From Mesorhizobium sp. NZP2298 (GTDB lineage: Bacteria > Pseudomonadota > Alphaproteobacteria > Rhizobiales > Rhizobiaceae): a stretch of 64,000 bases of DNA. Under the pieces are notes generated by a model. It ran no database searches. It was not told the DNA's origin and saw nothing but the letters and a program-made list of their open reading frames with translations. Numbering within the stretch: position 1 is the stretch's first letter; every line of letters starts with the position of its first letter. This document shows positions 26,139 through 34,370 of this stretch, piece after piece. The translations under genes and the position numbers were made by a program. Where the stretch lies: NCBI RefSeq assembly GCF_013170825.1, contig NZ_CP033365.1:2802001-2866000 (forward strand), given 5' to 3'.

Positions 26139-28241
26139 CTATTCGGCTGCCGTGCGCATATCGAAATCCGCCACCGCGTCGACGATCGGCGTGTCGCGTC
26201 TATAAGGCTGCCAGCGAACCTTTGTACCGATCTCTCGAGCCAGCTTGTGACCGCTGTGAACGGCGTGGGCGATGGCGCCCGGCGCGAGCGTGTCGCCGAT
26301 ACGATCGACGCTGCGGATGCCGACGGCCGTAAGCGCGTCCGCCCGTTCCGTCAGCGTCTCGAACAGCTCGTTGCGCGGCAAGCGCAGCCCGACGATCAGC
26401 ACCGAGCGGCAGGCGATGCGGCTCTCCTCGCCGGTGAACAGATGCGCCAGCGTCGCCGTCTCGCCATCGAAGGATTTCAACAGATGCAAGGTCGTCACCG
26501 GCACGTTGCGGCGCGCCAGCGCACGATGCACCAGCGGCAGCTCGTTGGTCATGATCGTCCAGGCGGACGCCTGGCCGGCCGGGGTGACGTAGCTGACCGG
26601 AACGCCCTGCGCCGCCAGATGCTCGGTCAGCACGCCGCCCATGTAATAATTGTCGAAATCGAAGACCAAGGTTGGTCCTTGCGGAAGGCGGCCGGCGGCG
26701 ATGTCATCGGGTGTGAACACTTCCGCGTGGTCGAGCCGGCCGACCGGTATCTCCAGGGAGGAGTAGAGCATGTCGGTCCAGCGTGCGCCGGTCGCAAGCA
26801 CGACCCGGTCCGGCGCCAGGTCGACGATTTCGTCCGCGCCCAAGACACTCTCGGGATAGAGCGAGACATTGTTCATCTCGCCGAGCCGTCCGAGCCGGTA
26901 ATCGACGACGCGGTTCCAGGCCGACAGGCCGGGCAGTGTCTTCTCGAAGGTCAGCCGCCCGCCGAACGTACGGCTGCTGTCGGCGAGTGTCACCTCATGG
27001 CCACGCCGGCCAAGCGTCAGCGCGCATTCGAGCCCGGCCGGTCCGCCGCCGACAACCAGGATGCGCTCCGCTCTGTCGGCACGCTCGACACGCTCGGGGT
27101 GCCAGCCGCGCCGCCATTCCTCGCCGGCGGTCGGGTTCTGCGTGCAGCGCACCGGCACGCCGTCATGCCAACTCGAAATGCAGATGTTGCAGCCGATGCA
27201 TTCGCGGATTTCGGCCTCGCGGCCCTCGCGGATCTTGGCCGGCAGGAAGGGGTCGGCGATCGAGGGCCGCGCGCCGCCGATGAAGTCGAGCACGCCGCGC
27301 CTGATCTGCGAGACCATGGTGTCGGGAGAGGTGAAGCGGCCGACGCCGACCACCGGCTTTTTCGTCAGCGACTTGACGAAATCGATCACCGGCTCATGGC
27401 TGCCTTCACCGGTGAAGCGCGACGCCGAACAGTCGGTCGGGCTGGAATCCATCTTGACGTCGAACAGGTCGGGCAGGTCGGCCAAAAGTTCGATCAGCTC
27501 ATGCGCTTCCGAAGGCTGGTTGCGGCCGGGCCGGCCGCGCAGTTCCTCTAGGCTGACGCGCAGCGCGACGCCGCAATCCTTGCCGACGGCATCCTTGGTG
27601 ACCTCGATCATCTCGCGCACGAAGCGCACGCGGTTCTCGATCGGTCCGCCGTACTCGTCGGTGCGATGGTTGTACTCCGGCAGCAGGAACTCGTAGCCGA
27701 GATAGCCCATGCCGGCATAGACGTAGACCACGTCGAAGCCGGCCGTGCGCGCCTTGCGCGCCGCCTCGGCCTGGCATCGCAACACCTCCTTCATGTCGGC
27801 CTTGTCCATGGTCTTCGGCCGCAGATTGCCCATGAAGCCGACATGCGTGGCCATCCAGGGAATTCCCGATGGCGAGAGCGGCGGCAGCCGGCTCGTCCTG
27901 TTCATGACGGACGCGCCGCCATGCCAGAGTTCCACGCCGGCAAGCGAGCCATGGCGGTGGACGGCCTCCGTCATCAGCGCATGGGCACGGATATCATTGT
28001 CGTCCCACAAAGTGGCGAAAGGCAGCGGGGCGTCGTCCGAACTGGGATCGATCGAACAGGCGCCGGTGCAGATCACGCCCCATCCGCCCTCGGCCTTGGC
28101 TTCGCGAAAGGCCGCACGCACCCTTGGAAGGGCGTTGGTCATGCCGCTGGCATGCGGCACCTGGTAGAAGCGGTTCGGCGCGGTGACCGGCCCGATCCGC
28201 ATCGGCTCGAACAGGATTTCGTAGCGGGGATTGCAGGTCAT
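26139..28241 (-). CDS. TMADH-like NADH:flavin oxidoreductase / N-demethylase
   Basis: 700 residues, closely laid out as trimethylamine dehydrogenase: FMN TIM barrel (1-370), [4Fe-4S] motif 'CIGCNICISSWHDG' followed by RC 12 residues on, then an FAD/ADP-type domain ('ILVVGGGPAGLECALTLGRRG'). In TMADH Cys30 binds FMN covalently; here 'RFYQVPHASGM' has Ala31. TMADH Tyr60 is Ala61 and the His of the Tyr-His-Asp triad is Met. So the cofactor is non-covalent and the substrate differs; N-methylproline or another betaine product is a good candidate. ATG 28241 lies 9 nt from the palindrome. Confidence 0.88.
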   Translation of the reverse strand: MTCNPRYEILFEPMRIGPVTAPNRFYQVPHASGMTNALPRVRAAFREAKAEGGWGVICTGACSIDPSSDDAPLPFATLWDDNDIRAHALMTEAVHRHGSLAGVELWHGGASVMNRTSRLPPLSPSGIPWMATHVGFMGNLRPKTMDKADMKEVLRCQAEAARKARTAGFDVVYVYAGMGYLGYEFLLPEYNHRTDEYGGPIENRVRFVREMIEVTKDAVGKDCGVALRVSLEELRGRPGRNQPSEAHELIELLADLPDLFDVKMDSSPTDCSASRFTGEGSHEPVIDFVKSLTKKPVVGVGRFTSPDTMVSQIRRGVLDFIGGARPSIADPFLPAKIREGREAEIRECIGCNICISSWHDGVPVRCTQNPTAGEEWRRGWHPERVERADRAERILVVGGGPAGLECALTLGRRGHEVTLADSSRTFGGRLTFEKTLPGLSAWNRVVDYRLGRLGEMNNVSLYPESVLGADEIVDLAPDRVVLATGARWTDMLYSSLEIPVGRLDHAEVFTPDDIAAGRLPQGPTLVFDFDNYYMGGVLTEHLAAQGVPVSYVTPAGQASAWTIMTNELPLVHRALARRNVPVTTLHLLKSFDGETATLAHLFTGEESRIACRSVLIVGLRLPRNELFETLTERADALTAVGIRSVDRIGDTLAPGAIAHAVHSGHKLAREIGTKVRWQPYRRDTPIVDAVADFDMRTAAE

Positions 28242-28250
28242 CGGGACTCG

Positions 28251-28292
28251 GCGAATATGCTTGTTGAACGATCGTACAACAAGCATATTCGC
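28251..28292. promoter_or_regulatory. Long palindromic operator upstream of the demethylase operon
   Basis: 42-bp palindrome with perfect 16-bp arms (outer GCGAATATG / CATATTCGC, inner CTTGTTG / CAACAAG); only one central pair fails. Read in the gene's direction the centre is TACGATCGTT, one base different from the centre of the copy at 16255-16300. Its edge is 9 nt from the ATG, the same distance as in the other copy. Confidence 0.8.
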
Positions 28293-28409
28293 CGGCATTG
28301 CAGAACGCAATGGCCCAAAGCAACGGCGCTGGGGATCGGTTCGAAAGCAGGGCAAATGCGACGGTGTTGGGACGGGCCGACAGCATGGGTTCACAACACC
28401 ATCACATTT

Positions 28410-28422
28410 GTCCAAATTGGAC
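28410..28422. promoter_or_regulatory. GTCCA-N3-TGGAC operator, site A
   Basis: Perfect 5-bp arms around AAT, 150 bp upstream of the YciI-family start. Same motif at 30922-30934 and 39991-40003. The 331-bp gene-free stretch 28242-28572 holds this site, the long palindrome, and between 28423 and 28572 only C/T-rich leader sequence. Confidence 0.65.
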
Positions 28423-28572
28423 AGATCTTGAAACCGGTCAGTCCTATTTCGGGCTAACCTTCTTCCGGCCCGTCTTTCGTCGCCAGCCCTCGAAGGTACT
28501 CGACTCCTTTTTTGGGGTCGTTTCGTTCCGATCGCTGGCAACGGCCTGCCGGGCCTTTTTGGGAGGAATGTC

Positions 28573-28863
28573 GTGACACTGTTTGCCGTCCACTGTCTGG
28601 ACCACGCCGATGCCTTGCCGAGGCGCCTGGCCAATTATGACGCGCACAAGGCGCATCTTGCGCAGGGGCGTGTGAAGACCGTCATCTCCGGTCCGCTGGT
28701 GGCAGAGGACGGGGAGACGATGATCGGCTCGCTCTTTGTGTTTTCCGCCGAAAAGATCGAGGATGTCAGGGCATTCAATGCCGCAGACCCCTTCAACGCG
28801 GCCAATGTCTGGCGGTCCGTCAGCATCAACCCGTTCCTGATGCGCGTCGACAACCGGAGCTAG
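28573..28863 (+). CDS. YciI-family protein
   Basis: 96-residue ferredoxin-like fold protein of the YciI/muconolactone-isomerase-like type ('RLANYDAHKAHL', 'AFNAADPFNAANVWRSVSINPF'). GTG start is set by GGAGG 6 nt upstream; the ATG five bases earlier runs into a stop. Family members occur in aromatic ring-degradation operons, sometimes as dehydratases or dehalogenases. First gene of the rightward hydroxyquinol operon. Confidence 0.85.
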   Translation: MTLFAVHCLDHADALPRRLANYDAHKAHLAQGRVKTVISGPLVAEDGETMIGSLFVFSAEKIEDVRAFNAADPFNAANVWRSVSINPFLMRVDNRS

Positions 28864-28878
28864 GTCCGAGGCGAATTC

Positions 28879-29940
28879 ATGGAACCCTTCGTCTATAACG
28901 GCCAGCCGGCCCGCGTCATTTTCGGATCCGGCACCATCCAGCAGCTGCCGGCGGAACTGGACCGGCTGGGCCTGAAGCGGGTCGCGGTGCTGGCAACGCC
29001 GCCGCAGGAGCCGGAAGCGCGACGGCTCGTCGAACAGCTCGGCGGCCGCGCCGCCGGCGTCTACGCGCGGGCGACGATGCATACGCCGGTGGAGGTCACC
29101 GAGGACGCGCTGCGTGTCATTCTGGACCTCAAGGCCGACGGGCTCGTCGCCGTGGGCGGTGGCTCGACCACGGGCCTTGCCAAGGCCATCGCACTGCGGA
29201 CCGACCTGCCGCAGATCGTGGTGCCGACCACCTATGCCGGCTCGGAAATGACGCCGATCCTTGGTGAGACCAGGGACGGAGTGAAGGTCACCCAGTCGAG
29301 CCCCAAAGTGCTGCCCGAAATCGTGATCTACGACATCGACCTCACTCTGTCGCTGCCCGCGGCCATGTCCGGCACCAGCGGGCTCAACGCGATCGCGCAT
29401 GCGGTCGAAGCGCTTTATGCACGCGAGCGCAACCCGGTCATCAGCCTGATGGCGACAGAGGCGATCGGCGCGCTTGCCGCGGCCCTGCCGACAATAGCCG
29501 TCGAGCCCGACAACCGGGAAGCGCGTTCAAAGGCGCTTTACGGCGCCTGGCTTTGCGGCATCTGCCTGGGCTCGGTGGGCATGGCGCTGCACCACAAGCT
29601 TTGCCATACGCTCGGCGGCAGCTTCGACCTGCCGCATGCCGAAACGCATGCGATCGTGCTTCCGCACGCGCTTGCCTACAACGCTCCGGCGGTGCCGGAC
29701 GTGATGCAGAGGCTGCGCGACGTGCTCGGCACGGACGACCCGGCCATGGCGCTCTACGATCTTGCCGACAGGGTCGGCGCACGGCGAGCGCTCGCGGATA
29801 TCGGCATGCCTGAAAATGGCATCGAGCTTGCGACGGACAGGGCGCTGTCCAACCCCTACTGGAACCCGCGCCCCCTTGAGCGCGAGGCGCTGAAGGGGTT
29901 GATCGCCCGGGCTTATGCAGGCGAACGGCCGCGCTCCTGA
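28879..29940 (+). CDS. Maleylacetate reductase (iron-containing alcohol dehydrogenase family)
   Basis: 353 residues; NAD(P)H-dependent reduction of maleylacetate to 3-oxoadipate. 'VAVGGGSTTGLAKAIAL' is the dinucleotide-binding turn; metal/active-site histidines lie in 'SGLNAIAHAVEAL', 'HHKLCHTLGG' and 'PHAETHAIVLPH'. 'VVPTTYAGSEMTPILG' is typical of maleylacetate reductases. It acts right after the dioxygenase encoded next. Confidence 0.9.
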   Translation: MEPFVYNGQPARVIFGSGTIQQLPAELDRLGLKRVAVLATPPQEPEARRLVEQLGGRAAGVYARATMHTPVEVTEDALRVILDLKADGLVAVGGGSTTGLAKAIALRTDLPQIVVPTTYAGSEMTPILGETRDGVKVTQSSPKVLPEIVIYDIDLTLSLPAAMSGTSGLNAIAHAVEALYARERNPVISLMATEAIGALAAALPTIAVEPDNREARSKALYGAWLCGICLGSVGMALHHKLCHTLGGSFDLPHAETHAIVLPHALAYNAPAVPDVMQRLRDVLGTDDPAMALYDLADRVGARRALADIGMPENGIELATDRALSNPYWNPRPLEREALKGLIARAYAGERPRS

Positions 29941-29970
29941 GGCGTGGCGACATCTGGAGGAGGATCGATC

Positions 29971-30888
29971 TTGGGCAAAGCAGAGGCCAGCCATGCGCGG
30001 CCGCCGAAATATCCGTATTTCGAGGAGGAGACCTCGGTCGACGTCGTCAACGCGCGCATGGGACCGGACGTCGATCCGCGCCTGCGCGAGGTGATGAGCG
30101 TGCTGGTCAAGCACCTGCACGCCGCCATCAAGGAGATCGAGCCGACCCATGAGGAATGGCTCAAGGGCATCACCTTCCTGACCGAAGTCGGCCAGATGTG
30201 CTCGGAGTGGCGGCAGGAATTCATCCTTCTGTCCGACACGCTCGGCGTCTCGATGCTGGTCGACGCCATCAATCACCGGCGTCCGAATGGCGCGACAGAG
30301 AACACGATTCTCGGACCGTTCTACGTGCCCGAGGCACCGCGCTACGAGCACGGCACGAACATCTGCCTGGACGGCAAGGGCGAGCCGCTGGTGGTGCGCG
30401 GACGCGTGGTGGATACCGAAGGCAAACCGGTCGCCGGCGCGCTGATCGACGTCTGGCAGACAAATGACGACGGCTTCTACGACGTCCAGCAGAAGGGGCT
30501 GCAGCCGGACTGGAACCTGCGCGGCGTGTTCACCAGCGGCGAGAACGGCGACTATTGGTACCGGGCCGTCAAGCCGCGCTACTATCCGATCCCGGACGAC
30601 GGACCCGTGGGCAAGATGCTTGCCGCGCTGGGACGCCATCCGAACCGGGCCGCCCATATCCATTTCATCATCAGCGCGCCGGGCTACGACCCGGTCATCA
30701 CCCATATCTTCACGCCTGATTGCCAGTATCTCGCCGAGGACGCGGTCTTCGGCGTGAAGGATTCGCTGATCGCGGATTTCAAGAAGATCACGGACCCGAC
30801 AAGCGCGGCGGAGCTTGGTTTCACGTCTCCCTATTGGGCGGTGAACTGGGATTTCGTACTGGCGCGCAAATCGGCGGGCACCGCCTAA
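29971..30888 (+). CDS. Hydroxyquinol 1,2-dioxygenase (intradiol)
   Basis: 305 residues, non-haem Fe(III) ring-cleaving enzyme that makes maleylacetate from hydroxyquinol. Fe ligands expected: Tyr170, Tyr205 (in 'YYPIPDD'), His229 and His231 ('RAAHIHF'). N-terminal helical dimer domain 'LREVMSVLVKHLHAAIKEI'. TTG at 29971 is the likely start because GGAGGAGG precedes it; an in-frame GTG at 29944 lies before that site. A catechol or chlorocatechol dioxygenase is possible, but length and pairing with maleylacetate reductase favour hydroxyquinol. Confidence 0.88.
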   Translation: MGKAEASHARPPKYPYFEEETSVDVVNARMGPDVDPRLREVMSVLVKHLHAAIKEIEPTHEEWLKGITFLTEVGQMCSEWRQEFILLSDTLGVSMLVDAINHRRPNGATENTILGPFYVPEAPRYEHGTNICLDGKGEPLVVRGRVVDTEGKPVAGALIDVWQTNDDGFYDVQQKGLQPDWNLRGVFTSGENGDYWYRAVKPRYYPIPDDGPVGKMLAALGRHPNRAAHIHFIISAPGYDPVITHIFTPDCQYLAEDAVFGVKDSLIADFKKITDPTSAAELGFTSPYWAVNWDFVLARKSAGTA

Positions 30889-30921
30889 GACCCGATAGTC
30901 CTCCGACACCGCTATAGTTTC

Positions 30922-30934
30922 GTCCATTTTGGAC
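30922..30934. promoter_or_regulatory. GTCCA-N3-TGGAC operator, site B
   Basis: Arms around TTT, 46 bp before the fusion regulator gene, extended by TTT/AAA and by outer CGCTAT (30910-30915) and ATAGCG (30941-30946), so the whole dyad spans about 37 bp. Position suggests autoregulation. Confidence 0.65.
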
Positions 30935-30979
30935 TAAATCATAGCGTCGCCCTGTTTGGCGCGACCCAGAGGAGGTCTC

Positions 30980-32677
30980 ATGAACGACCACGAATTCCTG
31001 CGCGTCTACGATTTCGTCGACCGGCTGAGGACGCCGTTCCTCGGTGTCGCCGATGTCGAGGACGAGGCGTCGTGGCGCATGGTGCACTACATCATGCGAT
31101 CGGAGCTCGAGGGCTATCCGGTGACGATGAGCAAGCTCGCGCTGGTCTCCGGCCTCAGCCATGGAACGGCGATCCGGCGCATCCAGGGCATGATCGGCAA
31201 GGGGCTTGTCGAGCGTCGGCCGTCGCCGGACAAGCCGAGGAGCTTCACGCTGCATCCCACGGAGCAGCTGACGACGCTTGCGGTCAACTATGCGGCGGAA
31301 ACCAAGGCTCTGATCGCGGAGATCCTGGGCGGGCGCGGCACGGAGGAACACGAAACCAACTACTATTTCGGCGCGCCGCGCCGCGGCAATCCTGTCATTC
31401 CGCCGATCAACCTGCTGAAGAGCCGGATCACCGAAGGCGTCGAGCTGCAGTTCCTACTCAACGACGACAATTATTTCGCGGCGATGCGCAACATGTGGTC
31501 GGATTTCCGCAACAACCTCGCCAGCGCCAGGAGCTTCAAGCTCGTCCACCAGAACGACCTCTACCGCGAAGGTCTGGCCAACGGCCAGCGCTCGGTGTCG
31601 GCCTATGACATCATCGCCATCGACATGCCCTGGCTCGGCGAGTTCGCGGGCAGGGGGCTGGTCATGCCGATCGGCGACATGATCCGCGAATCCGGCATCA
31701 ATCCAATGGATTTCCACCCGTCGATCTGGTCGACGACGACCTGGCAGAGGGTGGAGTACGGGGTGCCGATCTATTGCACCATCGAGGTGCTCGCCTGCCG
31801 CAGCGACCTTTTCGACGGTGCCGGGCTCACCCTGCCCAGGACCTTCGAGGAGGTGATCTCGGCCGGCCGGGTCTTCCACAATCCGTCCGCGGAGCGCTAC
31901 GGCATTGCCTGGAACGCGGCGCGCATGCCGCTCGCGTCAAGCTTCATGTTCTTCCTCGGCTGCTGCGGCCAGACAGTGCTGTCGATCCGGCGCACGCCGA
32001 CCGGCTACTCGACGGAAAATCTCGACCGCCAGCACATGCGGCCGCAGATCGACAGCGAGGCCGCACTCACCGTGCTTGACTACATGCACCGGCTTCTCGA
32101 GATCGCCCAGCCGGGCGCGCTCGATGCGCATTGGGACGATTCCTGCGCGGTGTTCCTGAAGGGCCAGAGCGCCATGGGCTATGTCTGGACCATGCGCGCG
32201 GCGCAGTTCGAGGCGGAGGTGCGCTCGGCCGTGAAGCGCCGGGTCTCCTATGTGCCGCAGCCCAGCGGGCCGGGCGGCACCAACACGTCGCCGATCGGCG
32301 GCTTCCTGCTCTGCATCCCTTCCAACATCGATCCGAAAAGACTGCCGCTGGCAACGGAGGCGCTTGCCTGGATGGCCTCACGCGAAGCGATGAAAGAGCA
32401 TGTGAAGAACGGCTTTCCGGTCGCGCCGCGCTTTTCGGTGAGCGCGGATCCCGAAGCCACCGGCCGTTCGCAGCTGGTGCGCTTCGTCGGCAACCTCGGC
32501 AACCGCAACCTGCTCAGGAACTGGCAGCGGCCGCCGGTTCCCTTCTACACCGACATGGAGCGCATCATCGGCGAGGAAATCCATGACGCGTTGTCCGGCG
32601 GAAAATCCGACCGGGCGGCTCTGAAGGACGCGCAGGACCGCCTCGACCGGATCATCGACAGCACGATCGGCGTCTAG
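30980..32677 (+). CDS. Fusion regulator: winged-helix DNA-binding domain plus cytoplasmic solute-binding-protein domain
   Basis: 565 residues. Residues about 34-100 form a MarR-like winged helix ('VTMSKLALVSGLSHGTAIRR', then 'GLVERRPSPDKPRSFTLHP' as wing). From about 130 to 520 the chain looks like an extracellular solute-binding protein family 1 (maltose-binder class): 'YDIIAIDMPWLGEFAGRG', 'GVPIYCTIEVLACRSDLFD', 'AMGYVWTMRA'. There is no signal peptide, so the binding domain is inside the cell and likely senses the inducer. Strong AGAGGAGG site sets ATG 30980. Ends 4 bases from the convergent SDR gene. Confidence 0.82.
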   Translation: MNDHEFLRVYDFVDRLRTPFLGVADVEDEASWRMVHYIMRSELEGYPVTMSKLALVSGLSHGTAIRRIQGMIGKGLVERRPSPDKPRSFTLHPTEQLTTLAVNYAAETKALIAEILGGRGTEEHETNYYFGAPRRGNPVIPPINLLKSRITEGVELQFLLNDDNYFAAMRNMWSDFRNNLASARSFKLVHQNDLYREGLANGQRSVSAYDIIAIDMPWLGEFAGRGLVMPIGDMIRESGINPMDFHPSIWSTTTWQRVEYGVPIYCTIEVLACRSDLFDGAGLTLPRTFEEVISAGRVFHNPSAERYGIAWNAARMPLASSFMFFLGCCGQTVLSIRRTPTGYSTENLDRQHMRPQIDSEAALTVLDYMHRLLEIAQPGALDAHWDDSCAVFLKGQSAMGYVWTMRAAQFEAEVRSAVKRRVSYVPQPSGPGGTNTSPIGGFLLCIPSNIDPKRLPLATEALAWMASREAMKEHVKNGFPVAPRFSVSADPEATGRSQLVRFVGNLGNRNLLRNWQRPPVPFYTDMERIIGEEIHDALSGGKSDRAALKDAQDRLDRIIDSTIGV

Positions 32678-32681
32678 CCTA

Positions 32682-33488
32682 TCAAGCTATGGCGCGGATC
32701 GAGCCGCCATCCACGCCCCAGACCGACGACGTGACGAAGGACGCAAGGTCGGAGGCGAGGAAGACGATCACATTGGCGACTTCCTCGGGCTTGCCGAGCC
32801 GGCCGAGCGGGAGTTGGCGCAACGACATTTCGTGTTCGACCGCCTTCTGCGGTTCCATATTGTGGAACTTGCCCATGGTCTCGGCAAAACCGCCCGGCTG
32901 CGTCCAGAAAGGCGTCCAGACCGGGCCCGGCGCCACGGCGTTGATGCGGATGTTGTTTGCGCCTTCGCTGCGGGCCAGCCCCTTGGTCAGCGCGAGCACC
33001 GCCGCCTTCGAGGCGGAATAGTCGATCGGCACGCCTTCCGGCTGCCGGGCAAGATCGGAAGCGTTGTTGACGATCGCACCCTTGCCCTGCTTGCGCATCA
33101 CCGGCAGCACGATGCGCGTGGTGCGCACATAGCTCATGAAATTGAGCGAGAAGGTCTTGTCCCACTCGGCATCGGTCAGTTGGTCGAAGGTGCGGACCGC
33201 GCCCGAGCCGACATTGTTGACCAGGACGTCGAGCCCGCCACCCAGGTGGGCGATCGCCGCGCCGACCTTGTCCTCGATATCGCCGGCGGAGGAAAGGTCG
33301 GCCTTGAAGGCCGTGGCCTGTCCGCCGGCCGCGGCGACGGCCTCCACCGTTTCGGCAAGGCTTTCGGCATCGATGTCGAGCAGCGCCAGGCGGCTGCCCT
33401 CGCGTCCGAAGGCGATCGCGGTTTCCCGGCCGATGCCCTTGGCGGCGCCGGTGATCAGTACCGTCTTGCCCTTGAGATTGGTATCCAT
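32682..33488 (-). CDS. Short-chain dehydrogenase/reductase
   Basis: 268 residues, classical SDR: TGAAKGIG (13-20), 'NNVGSGAV', 'DYSASKAAV' (Tyr-x3-Lys), 'GVDGGSIRAI' end. Last gene of the leftward ribose-type operon. Likely oxidises a ring or sugar hydroxyl with NAD(P). Confidence 0.88.
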   Translation of the reverse strand: MDTNLKGKTVLITGAAKGIGRETAIAFGREGSRLALLDIDAESLAETVEAVAAAGGQATAFKADLSSAGDIEDKVGAAIAHLGGGLDVLVNNVGSGAVRTFDQLTDAEWDKTFSLNFMSYVRTTRIVLPVMRKQGKGAIVNNASDLARQPEGVPIDYSASKAAVLALTKGLARSEGANNIRINAVAPGPVWTPFWTQPGGFAETMGKFHNMEPQKAVEHEMSLRQLPLGRLGKPEEVANVIVFLASDLASFVTSSVWGVDGGSIRAIA

Positions 33489-33499
33489 CCTATCCTCCC

Positions 33500-34357
33500 T
33501 TATGTCCCGGCGAACTGCGCCATGGTGGTTTCAAAAGAGCGCCGCGCCGCTTCCTCGAGCGGCAGGACGCGGTGTTTCCTGGAGATCACTTCGACCGAGT
33601 AGAAACCGTCGAAGCCGGTACGCTGGATCGCGTCGATGAAGGCCGGCGGATCGAGCACGCCTTCGCCGCAAAGCCGCCGCTGATAGATCGTGTCTTCCCA
33701 GAGCGTGCCGACGACATCCGCATCGGCGTCGTCCAGTTCGACGGAGACGACATATTGCCGGGGGACCTTGGCCACCGCCTCATAGGGGATGCCGCCGCGG
33801 CCGATATGCCAGATGTCCAGCAGCAGGCCGCCATTGCGTTGTGCCGCGCCTTCGACAATAGCGCGTGCGGTTTCCAGCGTGCCGACATTGGAGAACGGCA
33901 TTACCTCCAGCGCGATGCTGGTTCCGTAGCGTGCCGCATCCTGGCAGATCTCGGCGAAGCTGTCGGTCACATGCGGCAGGTCGATGGTCCTGGCGTCGAA
34001 TTCGGGTGCGATCTTGACGTCGCGCGCGCCAAGCGCCTCGGCCGCCTCGAACAGTTCCCTGCGCACCTTGTCGGAGGCAAGCTTCAGCTCGCCGCCGGAG
34101 AACCAGTGCGTGATGAATTCCAGCTCCACATGCGGCATGCCGTTGGCATCGAGAATGCGGCGCATTTCCTTGAGGCCGATCTGCTCGCGCGTGGCCTGGA
34201 GGTCGGCGTGGATGAGACCGACGCCCTTGTAGCCGGCCTTCGCCGCCGCCTCGACGCGTTCGGCAAAGGGGAAGGGGCTGATCTCGTTGGGCGCGAAAGG
34301 ATAGACATCGCCCGCGATCGTCCAGTAGGCGGCAACGAGTTCCGTGCTCTTGGTCAT
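33500..34357 (-). CDS. Xylose-isomerase-like TIM-barrel protein (isomerase, epimerase or dehydratase)
   Basis: 285 residues, AP-endonuclease-2/sugar-isomerase barrel. Expected metal ligands lie in 'IALEVMPFSN' (Glu), 'LLLDIWHIGRGG' (Asp, His) and 'GFYSVEVIS' (Glu). The family includes IolE inosose dehydratase, 3-dehydroshikimate dehydratase and ketose epimerases. Between two SDR genes it would suit dehydration of a keto-polyol. Reaction not certain. Confidence 0.83.
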   Translation of the reverse strand: MTKSTELVAAYWTIAGDVYPFAPNEISPFPFAERVEAAAKAGYKGVGLIHADLQATREQIGLKEMRRILDANGMPHVELEFITHWFSGGELKLASDKVRRELFEAAEALGARDVKIAPEFDARTIDLPHVTDSFAEICQDAARYGTSIALEVMPFSNVGTLETARAIVEGAAQRNGGLLLDIWHIGRGGIPYEAVAKVPRQYVVSVELDDADADVVGTLWEDTIYQRRLCGEGVLDPPAFIDAIQRTGFDGFYSVEVISRKHRVLPLEEAARRSFETTMAQFAGT

Positions 34358-34370
34358 GGTTCGCCCCCTT

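Noticed and set aside
28540..28565. Attenuator hairpin GGCC-N5-GGCC followed by T run before the YciI gene
   Set aside because: The 4-bp stem is too short to support a termination claim.
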